Both the position numbers and the translations under genes were made by a program. DNA of 64,000 nt, from positions 26,853 through 90,852 of the forward strand of contig ADNK01002144.1 of assembly GCA_000320545.1 (NCBI GenBank). Direction: 5' to 3'. The stretch comes from Bigelowiella natans CCMP2755 (taxonomy: Eukaryota > Cercozoa > Chlorarachniophyceae). Below, piece by piece: positions 34,822 to 46,903 of this stretch (position 1 is its first letter; each line of letters starts with the position of its first letter). The notes beneath the pieces are model-generated. The model did not search any database. It was not told where the DNA came from and was given only the letters and a program-made list of their open reading frames with translations.

Positions 34822-36440
34822 GTGAATGACGAAACATGAACTAGGTGAACGACGACGGAGTCTTCGCAACAGCTAGACAGGTGGAGGACAATGTTTGTGC
34901 TGCCTGCGCCATGCTGCAATGTAGCCCTGCATCTGCGTTCGTGGCTTTCAAATGCAAGTTGAAAGTGGAATCCACCCATGCGGACAAGCTAGCAAGCATG
35001 CACGTCTAGCACTAGAGCGTGTTGCTGTGCACATTGTCGCACCGCCAGCGCAGCTGCGTGATTCACTAGTTCACTTCATGAACGATCATGGCATCACACA
35101 GGAGATGTCGATCGATGACGCTAGATCGGAACCAGGGAACATGCATCACACCGCAAGCACTGCAGCACTGCAGCAGCTAGCTTGCTAGCTTGCTCGATCG
35201 CAACGTGCCGCCAGCTCATCGTGCGCAGCACTGGAGCAGTTTGTGAAAACCAACCACGCTCCACCTTGTGCTTGAGCAAAGGTCTGAAGTCGGCTTGCGA
35301 CACGCACACGTCGATCAGGCTGTGCAGAAAAAGTCTTGCCTGGTCGTGTGTGACAAAAGTGACGCACGAACATGCGCGATGCGACAGTGACAGAGCAGTG
35401 GAGCTGGCGATGTCGAGCCTCATCGCTTGGTGCCTGGCACACGGTGACGTCGCAGCAAACACAACGTGGAAGTGAGCAGCAACCGTGTCGCCACAACCGC
35501 GTGGGCGTTCCAGCATTGCTGATTGATTGCTCATGCACGTCACAGACAAACAAACAATGAGCAAGTCAAGAAGCGCGCCTTCCAGCCTTCGTCCTGCTGA
35601 ACGTGGGTGCACGAATGATCGAACCTGAACTGCTTCCAGTCGTGCAGTGTGGCCAAAACATCAATGCACGAACGATGATGCTCAGGCTCTTCTTCTGCTG
35701 TGCCTTCTCACCAACGTGCTGTCCTTCAGGGACACTGCATGGTTTCCCACGCGCATGGTGCACATCAAGAGAGTCACTCGAGTTTTCGTGGAGATGCAGT
35801 CAAAAGGATCATCCGAACAATGACAGCCATCACGGCGGGGTTCTGAACATGATGAGAGATTCTCAACTTCTCAACTACCCTTCATTGCAAAGAGACGCAT
35901 GCCTGTACCGACCTGCTGTCTGTTCACCACTTTCAACCTCTTGAGCTCGGCCACTTTGAACTCAACATTGCTTAAATCCTCTCACAAATGCTTGAAATCC
36001 CCAGTTCCTTCGTTGATATTTGAGGGGTATCTTCATTAGAGTCAAAGAAAAGCAAGCACGATGAGCTTCTTCGAAGAGCTTCTTTTTAGGTGATTTCAGG
36101 ATTTCCTAATTTCCTTCAGGGAGGGCTCAAGTGTGCTCACAACATCACCTTTTTTTAAAGCTCTAAATTTCACAAAAATCCGATCGCATGCACAAAATTT
36201 CCACGAAATTAGGGTCTGTTTGATGAAAAAATGTCGGGAGAGTCGGCAACGGGGCAGTGGGGAGAAGCTGAGATATGATTTGATGTGATGAAAAGCCGTG
36301 AAGAGCTTATTCTTCTTCGTTCTCCATTGCGAAGTAAGAAGAAAGGGGACGGTAGCAACACACCTTCCGCAACAACCATTTGTCAACGTTCAAGGTTGCA
36401 AGGCCCGCACTCCCACACCGACGTAAGCACTCTAGATACA
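34822..36440. other. Spacer with GC-richer CATG/CTAGC island
   Basis: About 34850-35600 is richer in G+C than neighbours and dense in CATG, GCTAGC and TGCATGC words, open in several frames on both strands but without splice-supported exons. About 35950-36280 looks like an ordinary upstream region of the ammonium-transporter gene. Confidence 0.5.
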
Positions 36441-38070
36441 ATGTCAACCTGTTTCTATGCATCTACTGCCGCTGGGGCTCAGTCACTCGATCTGAGGGTG
36501 TGCGGTAGCTCCCTCACTACAACTGCGGAAGGAGCGACAGAAACCTTGGCGACCTTATCGGAGCTCGACGCCCTTATAACCGTGACCGACATACTGTGGA
36601 TCCTCGTATGCGGGATTCTCGTCTTCTGTAAGTCCGGACTATTTTTGATGTTAGCATAGGGATTTGATCACAAAAAAGGAAATTTTAGTTGTGTTCACAA
36701 GCTTTATCCCCTCCCCCCCCCTCATTCTTTCTCCTGCACCGAATAATATAGGGATGCAAGCAGGGTTTGCTATGCTAGAGTCTGGGTCTGTGAGAAGAAA
36801 GAATACAAACAACATCCTGTTTAAGAACTTGATGGATGCTTCGATTGGTGCCATCTGCTTCTGGCTTCTTGGATATTCCTTCGCATTTGGTAATGCAAAA
36901 TACATTTACCAGGATGTTGGAAGAGACAATCGATTCATTGGTGCCGGAAATTGGGCTCTCCAGAACTTTAACAATGACTTCGATTACCATTCCTTCTTTT
37001 TCCAATGGGCCTTCGCTGGAGCAGCTGCAACCATTGTTTCAGGAGCCGTTGCAGAGCGATGCCGGTTAGAGGCATATTTCGTGTACACTGTTGTTTTAAC
37101 AACTTTCATCTATCCCATTGTCGTCCACTGGGTATGGTCATCTACCGGATGGCTCAGCGCTTTCTACACAGATTCTGATGGAGATCGTTTCCTCAAGGAA
37201 AACGGTGTGATCGACTTTGCTGGTTCTGGTGTAGTTCATATGGTTGGTGGATTTGCTGGTCTCACGGGAGCGATTGCTATCGGTCCTCGTCGAGAGCTCC
37301 TCAGCGATGATCCTAGGGTTCGTGCCTCTGTAAAGGGATCTTCTGATCTTCTATGCGCCTTGGGTGTGTCCATTTTGTGGATGGGATGGTATGGATTTAA
37401 TGCTGGTTCAACTCTTGGAGCAGGACAGGGCGTGATAGGTCAAACTGCTTCAGCTGAGCCTGCTCTGACATACATTAACATTGCTGCCAAAGTAGCTGTG
37501 ACTACAACTATTTCTGCTGCAATGGGGGCCATTACCACCATGGTATACTCTCGCGTTGTTCTCAGGAACTACAAGCTGACTCTCTGCCTCAATGGTGTTC
37601 TCGCTGGGCTTGTTTCCATTACAGCCCCTTGCTCCGTGGTGGAACCTTGGGCCGCTATGATGATTGGTATTATTGGATCTATTGTTTACGTTATGGCCTC
37701 AAATACTGTCAAAGCGTGTGGCATTGATGATCCACTAGATGCCTTCGCAGTCCATGGCGTATGCGGTGTGTGGGGTGTGTTGTCCGTCGGAATTTTCGCA
37801 ACTCAGAGCAATATTTCTCGCACCTATGGATTTGATAACAATGCTGTCCAATCTGGAAATCAGTTCCGTAATCAATTGATCGGTGTTCTTGTGATTGCTG
37901 GTTGGACGACTGTCACTTCCAGTATTATCTTCTTTGGTTTGAAATTCGCCGGATTGCTTCGAGTCAGTGAAGAAGAGGAGAAGGTCGGTTTGGATGCCTC
38001 TGAACACGGAGTTGAGGTTTTAGAGGGGAAATCTGTTGAGATGAAGGCAAAAGGTGAGCAGCCTGTTTGA
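36441..38070 (+). CDS. Ammonium transporter (AMT family)
   Basis: Two exons (36441-36627, 36752-38070) join in phase 1 and give about 501 residues; ATG 36285 in the same frame is an alternative start. Family landmarks are MQAGFAMLESG after the junction, HSFFFQWAFAGAAATIVSGA, GSGVVHMVGGFAGLTGA (first pore His), WMGWYGFNAGST, and DPLDAFAVHGVCGVWG (second pore His). These are the twin-His residues of the ammonium pore. The protein spans the membrane about 11 times and takes up ammonium. The C-terminal tail is short and acidic (SEEEEKVGLDASEHG). Only one intron is present, unlike most neighbours. Confidence 0.95.
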
Positions 38071-39275
38071 TCTTAAAGAGAGCAGGCCAAATATCTTTGT
38101 TTGCAAAACAGATTTTGGGTTTCATTGAGCAGTCCTTAGACAACAGAGGTTTGTATTTGTGTAAATAAATATGTAGCATAGTAGAAGCCTTGGAGAATGT
38201 ACATACTTGAGAGCAGTACACTATAACTAAACATGTGCACGTTAGCCGCGCTAAGCGTATCAATGACGAAGTAATGCTGACTGTCTCAACTATTCTAAAT
38301 TCGTCTCCATTAAGGATCATGACTGCGCGCGCAGCTGAGCACATCCAGACGTCGATTATATGAGCAGTACGCCACAGCTAGACAGCAATGCGTTCAGGGC
38401 AGCATAGTGCATCATCGCACAGCATTGCATGTTACATAGTTGTAGCTAGCTAGCTAGGCGCATATATGTTTTCCAACGCTAGAACGTGCTAGCGTGAGAA
38501 GCAGCAGTTCATCGAAGCAATTCATGGGTGTAGTGCGCTAGTGCGTTACTATAGCGTAATGAAGACGCCATTGTCACACTGAGAAGTCATTTAGCTCCCA
38601 CATGTGTATAGGGACATATATGTCCATACATATATATGTGTACGTAGACTTAGGAAGTTTCGAACATGTACGTTTACGTGCGAAGCAAGCAAAAGCAAAC
38701 CGGAAGCAAATAATATGGATAAATCTCACTACAATGAATTGACCTTGCTAGCTTGCCATGGGCAAGGCAGTTTACTTTGTTCATGTCAATGTCAACTTTT
38801 CTCTCATGGACATTTCGATGAATAAAAAAACACGGTTAATGCCTGTAGTCATTAGGCGTTATCATTTTTCAACACACTAGCATATAGCACACCTAATCCA
38901 TGGAAGCACCATGATGTGAACAAACGAGTTGACAGTACATGTGGAGGCTTCTAGGAATTTCTCTCATATCTTGTGTCCACCACTATGATACTACTCCTGC
39001 AAGACTGACACATTTGTCCAGAGTCTTCAGAAATACCTAAAAGTAAACCAGAAGGAACATCGTTAAATTCAGAGATAGATATTAGTAACAATCATTTAAT
39101 AGAGTAATCATGGCGTAGAATGAATTCCGTTTTTAATTTATATATTACGTGTCTCAGCTCGTCTCGAACCTCACTTGCAAATGCTTGGGTCTGACCTGAA
39201 ATATCATAAAGCTCTAGTAACCCTAGGGTATCTTTTTTGCGGCATTTTTCGTTGTCACTCTTTCCTTATTCTGAT
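38071..39275. other. Convergent 3' spacer with CATG/CTAGC island and C/CT tracts
   Basis: Between the AMT stop and the hemolysin-III-type stop. 38220-38830 is CATG-, CTAGC- and ACATATATG-rich, including TTAGCCGCGCTAAGCG, loosely like the hairpin part of the dispersed motif. A C tract and (CT)n lie just beyond, at 39300-39345, within the last minus-strand exon. Confidence 0.5.
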
Positions 39276-39302
39276 CTAAGTTGCAGCTCTCTCTCCCTCC
39301 CC

Positions 39303-39347
<45 letters not shown>

Positions 39348-40537
39348 TATGTCTCCACCCCTTCCCGTAACGCACCAACCTCTAGAGTTTCTTAAGTCAA
39401 GCGGAATCACATAATTATAAACCGCCCACCATTGACTTATGCTCCCTGCAATAATAATCATCGAATCAGATCACTCATAAACAATGTCCTTAGAGTTACT
39501 CAAAACTTGGAACATTAGGAACCTCATCATTACAAAAACCTCCACACCATTTCATCATCATCACCGTGTCTTCGGTATAAAGATGGGATTTGATAGTAAG
39601 CATTTTATGTTGCGGTTTGCAATGATATTATTCGGTGTGCGGTAACGATGGCAACATTGATAATTTGCCATGATGAATATGTAGCTAACACCTACCCGCT
39701 AGGACGAACATATGCCAGACCACATGCGCCAAGTGAAACCGTGCAAGGAAGAAAGGAACGCCTCCAGTGTACATTACACCACCAACCACCAGCCAAAACA
39801 ATCCCGCCTGTTTTATAAAAGGTGATATGAGGAGGAAGAAGAAGACGAAGAAGACGAAGGAGGAGGAGGAGGAGGAGGAGGAGGAGGAGGAGCAAAAGAA
39901 GAAGAAAGATAAATATGAGCAAGAGCAAGCATAACAGTTATTCTATCAACTCAGCTACCATTCTTTAAGCAGGTCGTCTTTAACTACAAACTGTCGAGCT
40001 TATGATTGTTTCTTTAACTACAAACTGTCGAGCTTATGATTGCAATAACAATCCTGGAATGATGCCCCTGCTACTACTACTACTACTATTACTACTACTA
40101 CTACTCTTACTACTCTTACTACTACCACTGCAGATAATAGTAACAATAACAACAACAATACTGTGTAGGACGACGACGACGACGACGTACATCCGATATC
40201 GAGTTGGTCAAATCTTCAAAGCAGATGAGAATGCTCCATCCCATAGCCACGTACATGATCAAAGTGAGCTGCACCTTCCCGACGAAGTCATAAAACTCAA
40301 TGCAAAGCCCCACGGTGCAGCACGTCCACTGGAACCACAATAAAGGCACACTCCAGTAGTTATCATGGAGGGCCTATTCACGAGTAGTAAGAGGTTGAAG
40401 GGGGGTGAGGAGGAAGAGGAGGAAGAAGAGGAGGAGGCAACACAACACCACCCACATCATCCTTGACGATATGCCTGTTATATATACTATTACTAAAGTA
40501 TCCTATGGGAAGACTAGACACTTATCAATTTGCCTTC

Positions 40538-40573
<36 letters not shown>

Positions 40574-41129
40574 CATTTATAATCAATCTATTGCCGTCCC
40601 AATTCACCCAGCTATCCCTCTTTCAATTCAAATGCTCTTTCTATCTCTTCTTCTTCTTCTTCGTCATCATTATATCGGAGTACCAGCATCAGCACGGGTG
40701 TGTAGGTTCCAGCAATGAGTAGATATATGGCACTGTGATCTAAAGCCTATGGTAGTAGTAGTAGCAGCAGTAGTAGGAGTAGTAGGTGTTGTTTTTGTCG
40801 CACAAGTAAAACGCTTGATTGATTGTTGTTGCTATTGTTGTGTTGCGTGCATAGTATAATAGGTTTGCATATTCATCAAACCAATGTTTATCATGTTTTA
40901 ACTCCTCCTCTCCTCTTCAAGTTACCTGGAATATCTTATTCGTGGCCTTGCAGCAGAAGAAGGCATGGTAGAGGGTGGAGGACGTGTACAGCAACAACAA
41001 CGTGCACGAATACATGGTTGCTGCTACGTTTTCCGCCACACCATAAAGAGACGCTCTGCAGTGATCGAAGGACAAAGTAGTAGTAGCACAAGATGAAGGT
41101 GAAGAAGATGATGGTGATAAGAAGGGTTA

Positions 41130-41170
<41 letters not shown>

Positions 41171-41518
41171 GTACTCATTGTCATCTATACAGTAAGAGTA
41201 AACACACAATCACTCGCGTCCACATGTGAAAGCAGAAAGCAGCATAGTGTAAAGCTTCATCATCATCTTCAGCATCAGGATAAATCAGTACAAGGATGGC
41301 TACAAACTCACCTTCCGATCAAGAATATCGTTCCTATGATACACAGGATAATCCCCACCCCGTGTGTGATAGAATTTAACACCTCCTCTAGCTGCAATAA
41401 ACACCATCAATAGCAGTGATGATCCGTGGCAAATAAGACGGAAAAATGCATAACATACATGCATATATGCAAGCATACCACGAGGTTTCCTTCCAAATCG
41501 ACGACAGTGGAGATTATT
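39276..41518 (-). CDS. Hemolysin-III/PAQR-type membrane protein, 5' end unresolved
   Basis: Exons 41518-41479, 41391-41312, 41055-40926, 40746-40684, 40328-40191, 39807-39696 and 39445-39276 join in phase. Family motifs are EEVLNSITHGVGIIL, LLYTSSTLYHAFF, ALDHSAIYLLIAGTYTP, TLIMYVAMGWSILI and FHLAHVVWHMFVLAGS; the conserved His residues are kept. Despite the historical name, most members are seven-helix membrane proteins related to adiponectin receptors, and nothing here shows a toxin. The 3' exon runs into a (GA)n tract coding alternating Glu-Arg before the stop, so an intron there is possible. The upstream first exon was not identified; about 42230-42170 is a weak candidate. Introns hold long triplet repeats. 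Confidence 0.85.
39978..40045. repeat. 34-bp tandem duplication
   Basis: CTTTAACTACAAACTGTCGA through GCTTATGATTG occurs twice in a row, starting at 39978 and 40012, within an intron of the hemolysin-III-type gene. Confidence 0.9.
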
Positions 41519-41749
41519 CTGTGATGGAGGGTTCATAAGCCATAGCAGTGGAAGTGGTAGTAGTGGTAGTAGTAGTAGTAGTAGTAGTAGCAGCAGCAGC
41601 TTTTTCAATAAGTAGAATAGTGTTCAAAGTGCGTATATCACGAAGATGACGACGACGACGACGATGATGATAATGGCGATGTAGGCACACACCGATCGTT
41701 TGATTCGTATTTCGAACGCCTTTGTTCCAGTGCCCCTCTGTGTGTATTA

Positions 41750-41783
<34 letters not shown>

Positions 41784-41938
41784 CCAATAGCAAAAGGAGG
41801 AATGTAGTTGTAGGCAGGCTATGAGCGGTGCAACGTCGTCTACTCTTACGATGTCATGGTGATGAAAGCATACCTTAGTACTACTATCCCCTCGTTCCCG
41901 ATGTTGTTAACTGAAAGGTCCATTTCCACGACCGTCTA

Positions 41939-41970
<32 letters not shown>

Positions 41971-42687
41971 GTTGAAGGAAGAAGAAGGAGAGATAAACAA
42001 CAGCACCACCACAACAACAGGAGGAAGAGAGTACTATCAACATTCCAAACAAATGCTTGACATCGATACTCTGCTAGTAGAACCGCTGCTGCTAGTGAGC
42101 AGCACCACACCACCACCACCACCAACAACAATAACAACACACTGAGAAAGATCCCATCTTAAAAAAGACGCCGCAGGTGATGGATTCGAACCGTCTCTTC
42201 ATTTTCCAGGACCAGGCTTGCCATGTGTCTGTTAGTAGGGAGAGGTCACACATATATTTTATCTCGTTATTATGTCGGAAGGTCGTCGTCGTCGTCAAAA
42301 GTCTGAACTATTGTATATTTTATATCTTCCTCCTCCTCTAGTATCTACTATATCTTCTATAAGAAATGTTATCAGTGTTATCGATTAATTGAGGTTTAGT
42401 GCAATTAGAAGAGTTACAAGCAATCGATTGTAAGATAGACCGATGTTTTATTGTTATACGAATAACCAACTGCTGCTGCTGCTGCTCTTACTACTACTAC
42501 TTCTACTACTACTACTACAACTACTTCTTACTACAAGTAGGCAGTCATGTCATAAACTATTGTTCCAAACGTATTTGACATACACAAAAGTTGGAACCTA
42601 ACTGACACCGCAGAGGTATTGCTAAAACGACAACGCGTAGCCGCTGCCGAGGGTTTGTGTTTGATGACACAATTATTTCAACTCTAC
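41519..42687. other. Microsatellite-rich stretch
   Basis: Contains (TAG)n near 41570, (GAC)n/(GAT)n near 41650, (GAT)n near 41750-41783, (CAA)n 41940-41970 and CAC/CAA repeats 42090-42130, plus CTG and CTA runs near 42470-42530. It probably holds the 5' part of the hemolysin-III-type gene and the 3' end of the LRR gene. No firm exon was found. Confidence 0.5.
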
Positions 42688-43911
42688 CTTGCTCCCTTTT
42701 CACCAATTCTACACGCCCTCAAGTTGATGTACTTTAACGAACGATTATGTCGTCCAATCGCATGAGCAAGGGCCTGCAGTGGCATTAATTTAATTGTATA
42801 GATAGGAGTTAGATACATATAGCAGCATGAGGTTGTTAACATATTTGTCAGGGAGATTAATGAATCACCTCGGCCCCCATACCCTGGATTCTAAGGCCGT
42901 GAAGATGAACGCTTTCTATGCGCTGATTCGCTTTTAAAATCTGGATAAATAGTACCGATGGTTGTTTAAATGGAAAGCAGCAGGCACCAAAACATTCCTT
43001 TGTATACATTTTATGTAGTATTTCCAACAAACTAAAATAATAATAATAAATAATAATAATAATACTAACAATGATAATAACAATAACAATAATAATAATA
43101 ATAATAATAATAATAGCAATGATAATAATGATAATCTATCATCATTGTTAATAATAATGTGTGTGTTTGTGTGTGTGAATCAGCAGAAATGAGTCCATAC
43201 AGTATGCGACCATAGGAGTGCTGTTTACCTCTGCTAGTGCAATGGCTCCGTGCACAGCAACTTCTGAGTATGAGAGATCTATGACTTGTATATGTTCCAC
43301 CTGCTCAGCATCAATAATCAATGTCATCGTTCATATACGGTTGTTATCACGAACATCTAGCGGTGGGCATGCAGTGTGGACATTTCGGTAAAGAAGACTG
43401 GAATAAATGAGTAGTAAGACACGCAAACCTGCTCGGGATACTCGAGCATAAGATCAGTCAAAGCCAGCCTACCCATAAACGATAGATCAAGAATCACAGT
43501 AGTTTTAAAAGAGCCAAAGTGTGACGACCAACACCAACAGCCATCACTTACATGTCAATATCCCCAAATGTCCTTGATGCTTTGAAAGTTGTAGTTTTGA
43601 ATCTCATAGCGATCATGACCTGAAAATGTTTGTAATTTTTTCGTCATCATGGATAGATGTTACAGAATCAGAGGAGTAATAGTCTATCCCCCTAGCATTT
43701 GGGCTCGTGTGCCGGGGTGGTTGTTCACACTTTTTCGTCAGCGTACACGTGTTTTAGATCGCGGTACCCCAGCATCAGGCTTGCAGCGATATTTATCACA
43801 GGTATGCGTGTAGAACTTGAGCGCGTCTTCGAAATCATCATTTTTTTTCAATTCCTTTGGGGAAGCCTTGAATAGGGCCGGCTGAAACTCTGATGTTGTT
43901 GAACAATTCGC

Positions 43912-43945
<34 letters not shown>

Positions 43946-46060
43946 CAACGATGACGATGACAGTGAAAGGAGGAGGACGCACATGATCCATCATCACAAA
44001 TATATAAATTACAAAACCGTTTGTCTGGGGCCCGCAACAAGCCATTTTTCTTCTTCTCCTTCTTCTTCTTCCTCTTCCTCTTCCTCTTCCTCTTTCCTTT
44101 GCGGCGAAGTGTCACCCGACGTAAGTGTCACGACGTGCTGGTCGTCTGTGTAAGACTTAGCAGTGCTCGTCGGTTGAGTTCTGAACAGTAAAAGACAGGG
44201 ATTTATATCATGCGACATGCTTTTGATCGGCTTTTTGGCGTTTTGATTATTTGATAAGGGTACTCGCATGCGAACTGCGATCATCAGGCAAACTTCCATG
44301 AAAGCTCGAGAACGGGTTCTCCGCCTCCTTCCGTCTCCTCGTCCTCAGTTGAATGTTTCTTCTTTCGCCTCTCACCACATCATCACCATTGAATACATTG
44401 ACAACCGTAGCACGAGCTGCCATACTGCTAGTCACTACAGCAGACAAACCACTCGTTCTTCATCGTCAATCTAATTTATCTTCTCCATCTATCTCCAGGG
44501 ACACAATCCACCACTACGATGATGCAGGCTTTTTCTTGATCTCAACAAGACAAGCAAGCAATGTGGGAGGGGGTCTGAGTTGCGTTGAGTTGAGTTGATT
44601 CGCTGCTCAAGAACCCAAAATCTTGCTGCTAGTTTGCAAGGGATTGATGGGGATTTCCATACTTCAGTCCAACAATCGAAAAGTAATTACGACGATCTGA
44701 TAAAGACCGGAATACTTAATCCATACACGTAATTCTTAGGTTGTTCCTGCACGGAGCACGCTTCGCAATCGCTTCCGGCTTCCGATAAATAGCGATACCT
44801 CATTACTCTGCATAGTCCTCTCTGCAGTCGTTGCTTTCGTCTTATTTTCCCATTGTACTGCCACCAAACCAGAAGACTACTATCATCCAAGCAATCCTCG
44901 CACAGGGGAACAATTCTTCCTTTCTGGTGGTCCAGGGACGACAGGAAACACTGACACAGCGACAACAAGGAGGCACTTGCGAAATGGTAGAAAATAATAA
45001 TGATAATAATAATGATAATAATAATAATTCAAGCATAGCATTTTGACGGAGGAGCACCTGAGCTTTGAATTAACAAAGGTCATGACACTGAAATGGAGGG
45101 TACAAATACATTCGAAGCCTACCTAAAGCACCGTACTTCTGGTGTTCATATCCGTGGGTGTAAACCAAAGCTGCAACAACAAACTGAGAATAAAGAGGCC
45201 GTATGCGGAAAGCTTCTCGTTGACGTGAATTCTTGCTCAAAGGCCATGGTTACTCATCAAAATCTCTGCTGGCACAAATTCAATTTCTGATATAAGTTAT
45301 TTTTTTCCCTTCGTCTTCTTCTTCTTCTTCGTCGTCGTCGTCGTCATCTTCTTCTTCTCAGGTGAATCTCCTTCAGAAAGACGGAGGTACATTAGAACGA
45401 CTAACTCTCACAATTTTTAAGATGATACCATTACAATAAGCAGTCTTAGGGAACAGTGATACCCATCCCATACAGGTTATGACTTTGAGATTATGAGCCT
45501 CCCCATCGACTTCATTGAAAGGGTCATCTTGACGTAGCCATTTCTTCCGCCTTATACGCGATCGATCAAAACATTCAAAGTAAGCTTCACATTTAGGCGG
45601 ACGAGTTTCTAATGAAAGAGACATTGAAATACCTCTGTGAAAAAAAGGCTCTGGCTCTGCAACTGGTGAATGTCGGATTTTTGCTGAATAATGCTGCTCT
45701 TGTGAATACGTAGATACCACTGACTTTAGTTTGTGGTTAGATCCTAGGGAAACATGCTCCAGAGATAATCATGAATACTCGCATGTCCAAGGATTCTCAC
45801 AATTTTTATCGTGCAGCTTCTGCATATTTTAGGTAATAGCCCCAAAAGTATGTCGTTTTTATTTCTCATGAATATTTATTCTCCATAAGGAGCCGAATAT
45901 CTTGCGAGGATGGAAAAGATGGGCGACATGTTTTCACTAATGGTATCTTTTGTGTAATATAGTTGAGTTTCAAATCTTCATCTGGCTCGTGTATATAGGC
46001 GGGTGTAGTTGCAACCAAAGGATGGAAGATTTGGATTTACAACCTGCATGGGTATCGACA
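42688..46060 (-). CDS. Second LRR (RNI-like) gene, partly resolved
   Basis: Clear LRR exons are 43300-43229 (HIQVIDLSYSEVAVHGAIAL) and 42773-42688 (SLKYINLRACRIGEKGA), joined in phase 0, plus a probable one ending at 43429 (TVILDLSFMGRLALTDLML). Upstream minus-strand exons include 43889-43768 (FQPALFKASPKELKK, FEDALKFYTHTCDKYRCKP), about 44175-44010 (acidic Glu run), about 44960-44690 (IVPLCEDCLDDSSLL, KIRRKQRLQRGLCR) and about 45690-45480 (PPKCEAYFECFDRSRIRRKK). Whether these belong to one gene is not proven. The organisation resembles the LRR gene at 1-3056, with one repeat per exon. Large AAT/ATT repeats fill an intron (43030-43140). Confidence 0.5.
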
Positions 46061-46903
46061 GGTGGACTTTTTAGGGATTCTGATGAAGAGGAATAGTGTG
46101 GCAAGTGATTTTCGTGAAGGTGCGCTCATACTTAAATTTAGCCAGCATCGCGTGCAATGTATGTGGCAAGGCAGAAACGCACCTGTTATTCAGCTAATAA
46201 GTAATTGATGCAAAGCATGCTATGCGACGTACAGAGCAATCGTGCAATAGCGAATGAGTTTGAATATTATAATATATCTATTCCTCCCAACTAGCCAACA
46301 GTGGAAATGATTATTTCTAGATTTAGTTATGAATAATGACACGACATGCGCACATGTGTTAAGTATGTGAGACGGATATAATGAAATGTTTAAATTTTTT
46401 CAATGGTCATCCTAATGTAGCTGTGCAGTGCAGCGGCTACAGCGTGTTAAGTATGTGGAAATAGATCATGACTAGAATGCTAAATCGGGCAGCTGGGCAG
46501 CTCCAGCTAGCCCACAGCCAAACGCCATAGATATATGACATGCCGCGCAGTCTTCGCTGACGTCGGACGCATAGACGGAAAAGTTTAGGTATATACAGCA
46601 GTGTAGCACAATAAGTAGAATGATGCATGATGACATGTACAGCACATGCGCTGATGCTCATATCTAGATATCTAGAGCTACACCCGCATGACTGCATGCA
46701 AATAATACAATGCCGACTAGCATGTATGAAGAAAATTTAGCTTCTTTAACTAAACTAACGACGTTACTTGCACAACAACACATGCATACACCGATAACGA
46801 GATCTAGTCTCCATCTAGCCATACTGTCATGAAAGAAGATTTCATCTTGCTTTGTTAACATCATCGAATGAACCACGATGTTGAATGTGGCACAACACTT
46901 GAA
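46061..46903. other. 3' spacer with CATG/CTAG island and dispersed motif copy
   Basis: Downstream of the stop of the kinase-like gene. It is CATG-, GCATGC- and TCTAGATATCTAGA-rich, and contains the dispersed motif at 46395-46446. No exon was found. Confidence 0.55.
46395..46446 (+). repeat. Dispersed 3'-flank motif, copy 3
   Basis: TTTTTTCAATGGTCATCCTA, then ATGTAGCTGTGCAGTGCAG, then CGGCTACAGCGTG; it shares both halves with the copy at 16961. Confidence 0.75.

Noticed and set aside
39276-41518. Toxin gene suggested by the hemolysin-III name
   Set aside because: The family is mostly PAQR-like membrane proteins; no secretion signal or pore-forming toxin feature is visible.
42170-42250. tRNA-like T-loop (GGTTCGAATCC on the minus strand)
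   Set aside because: No matching acceptor stem, D-arm or anticodon arm could be drawn at the required distances.
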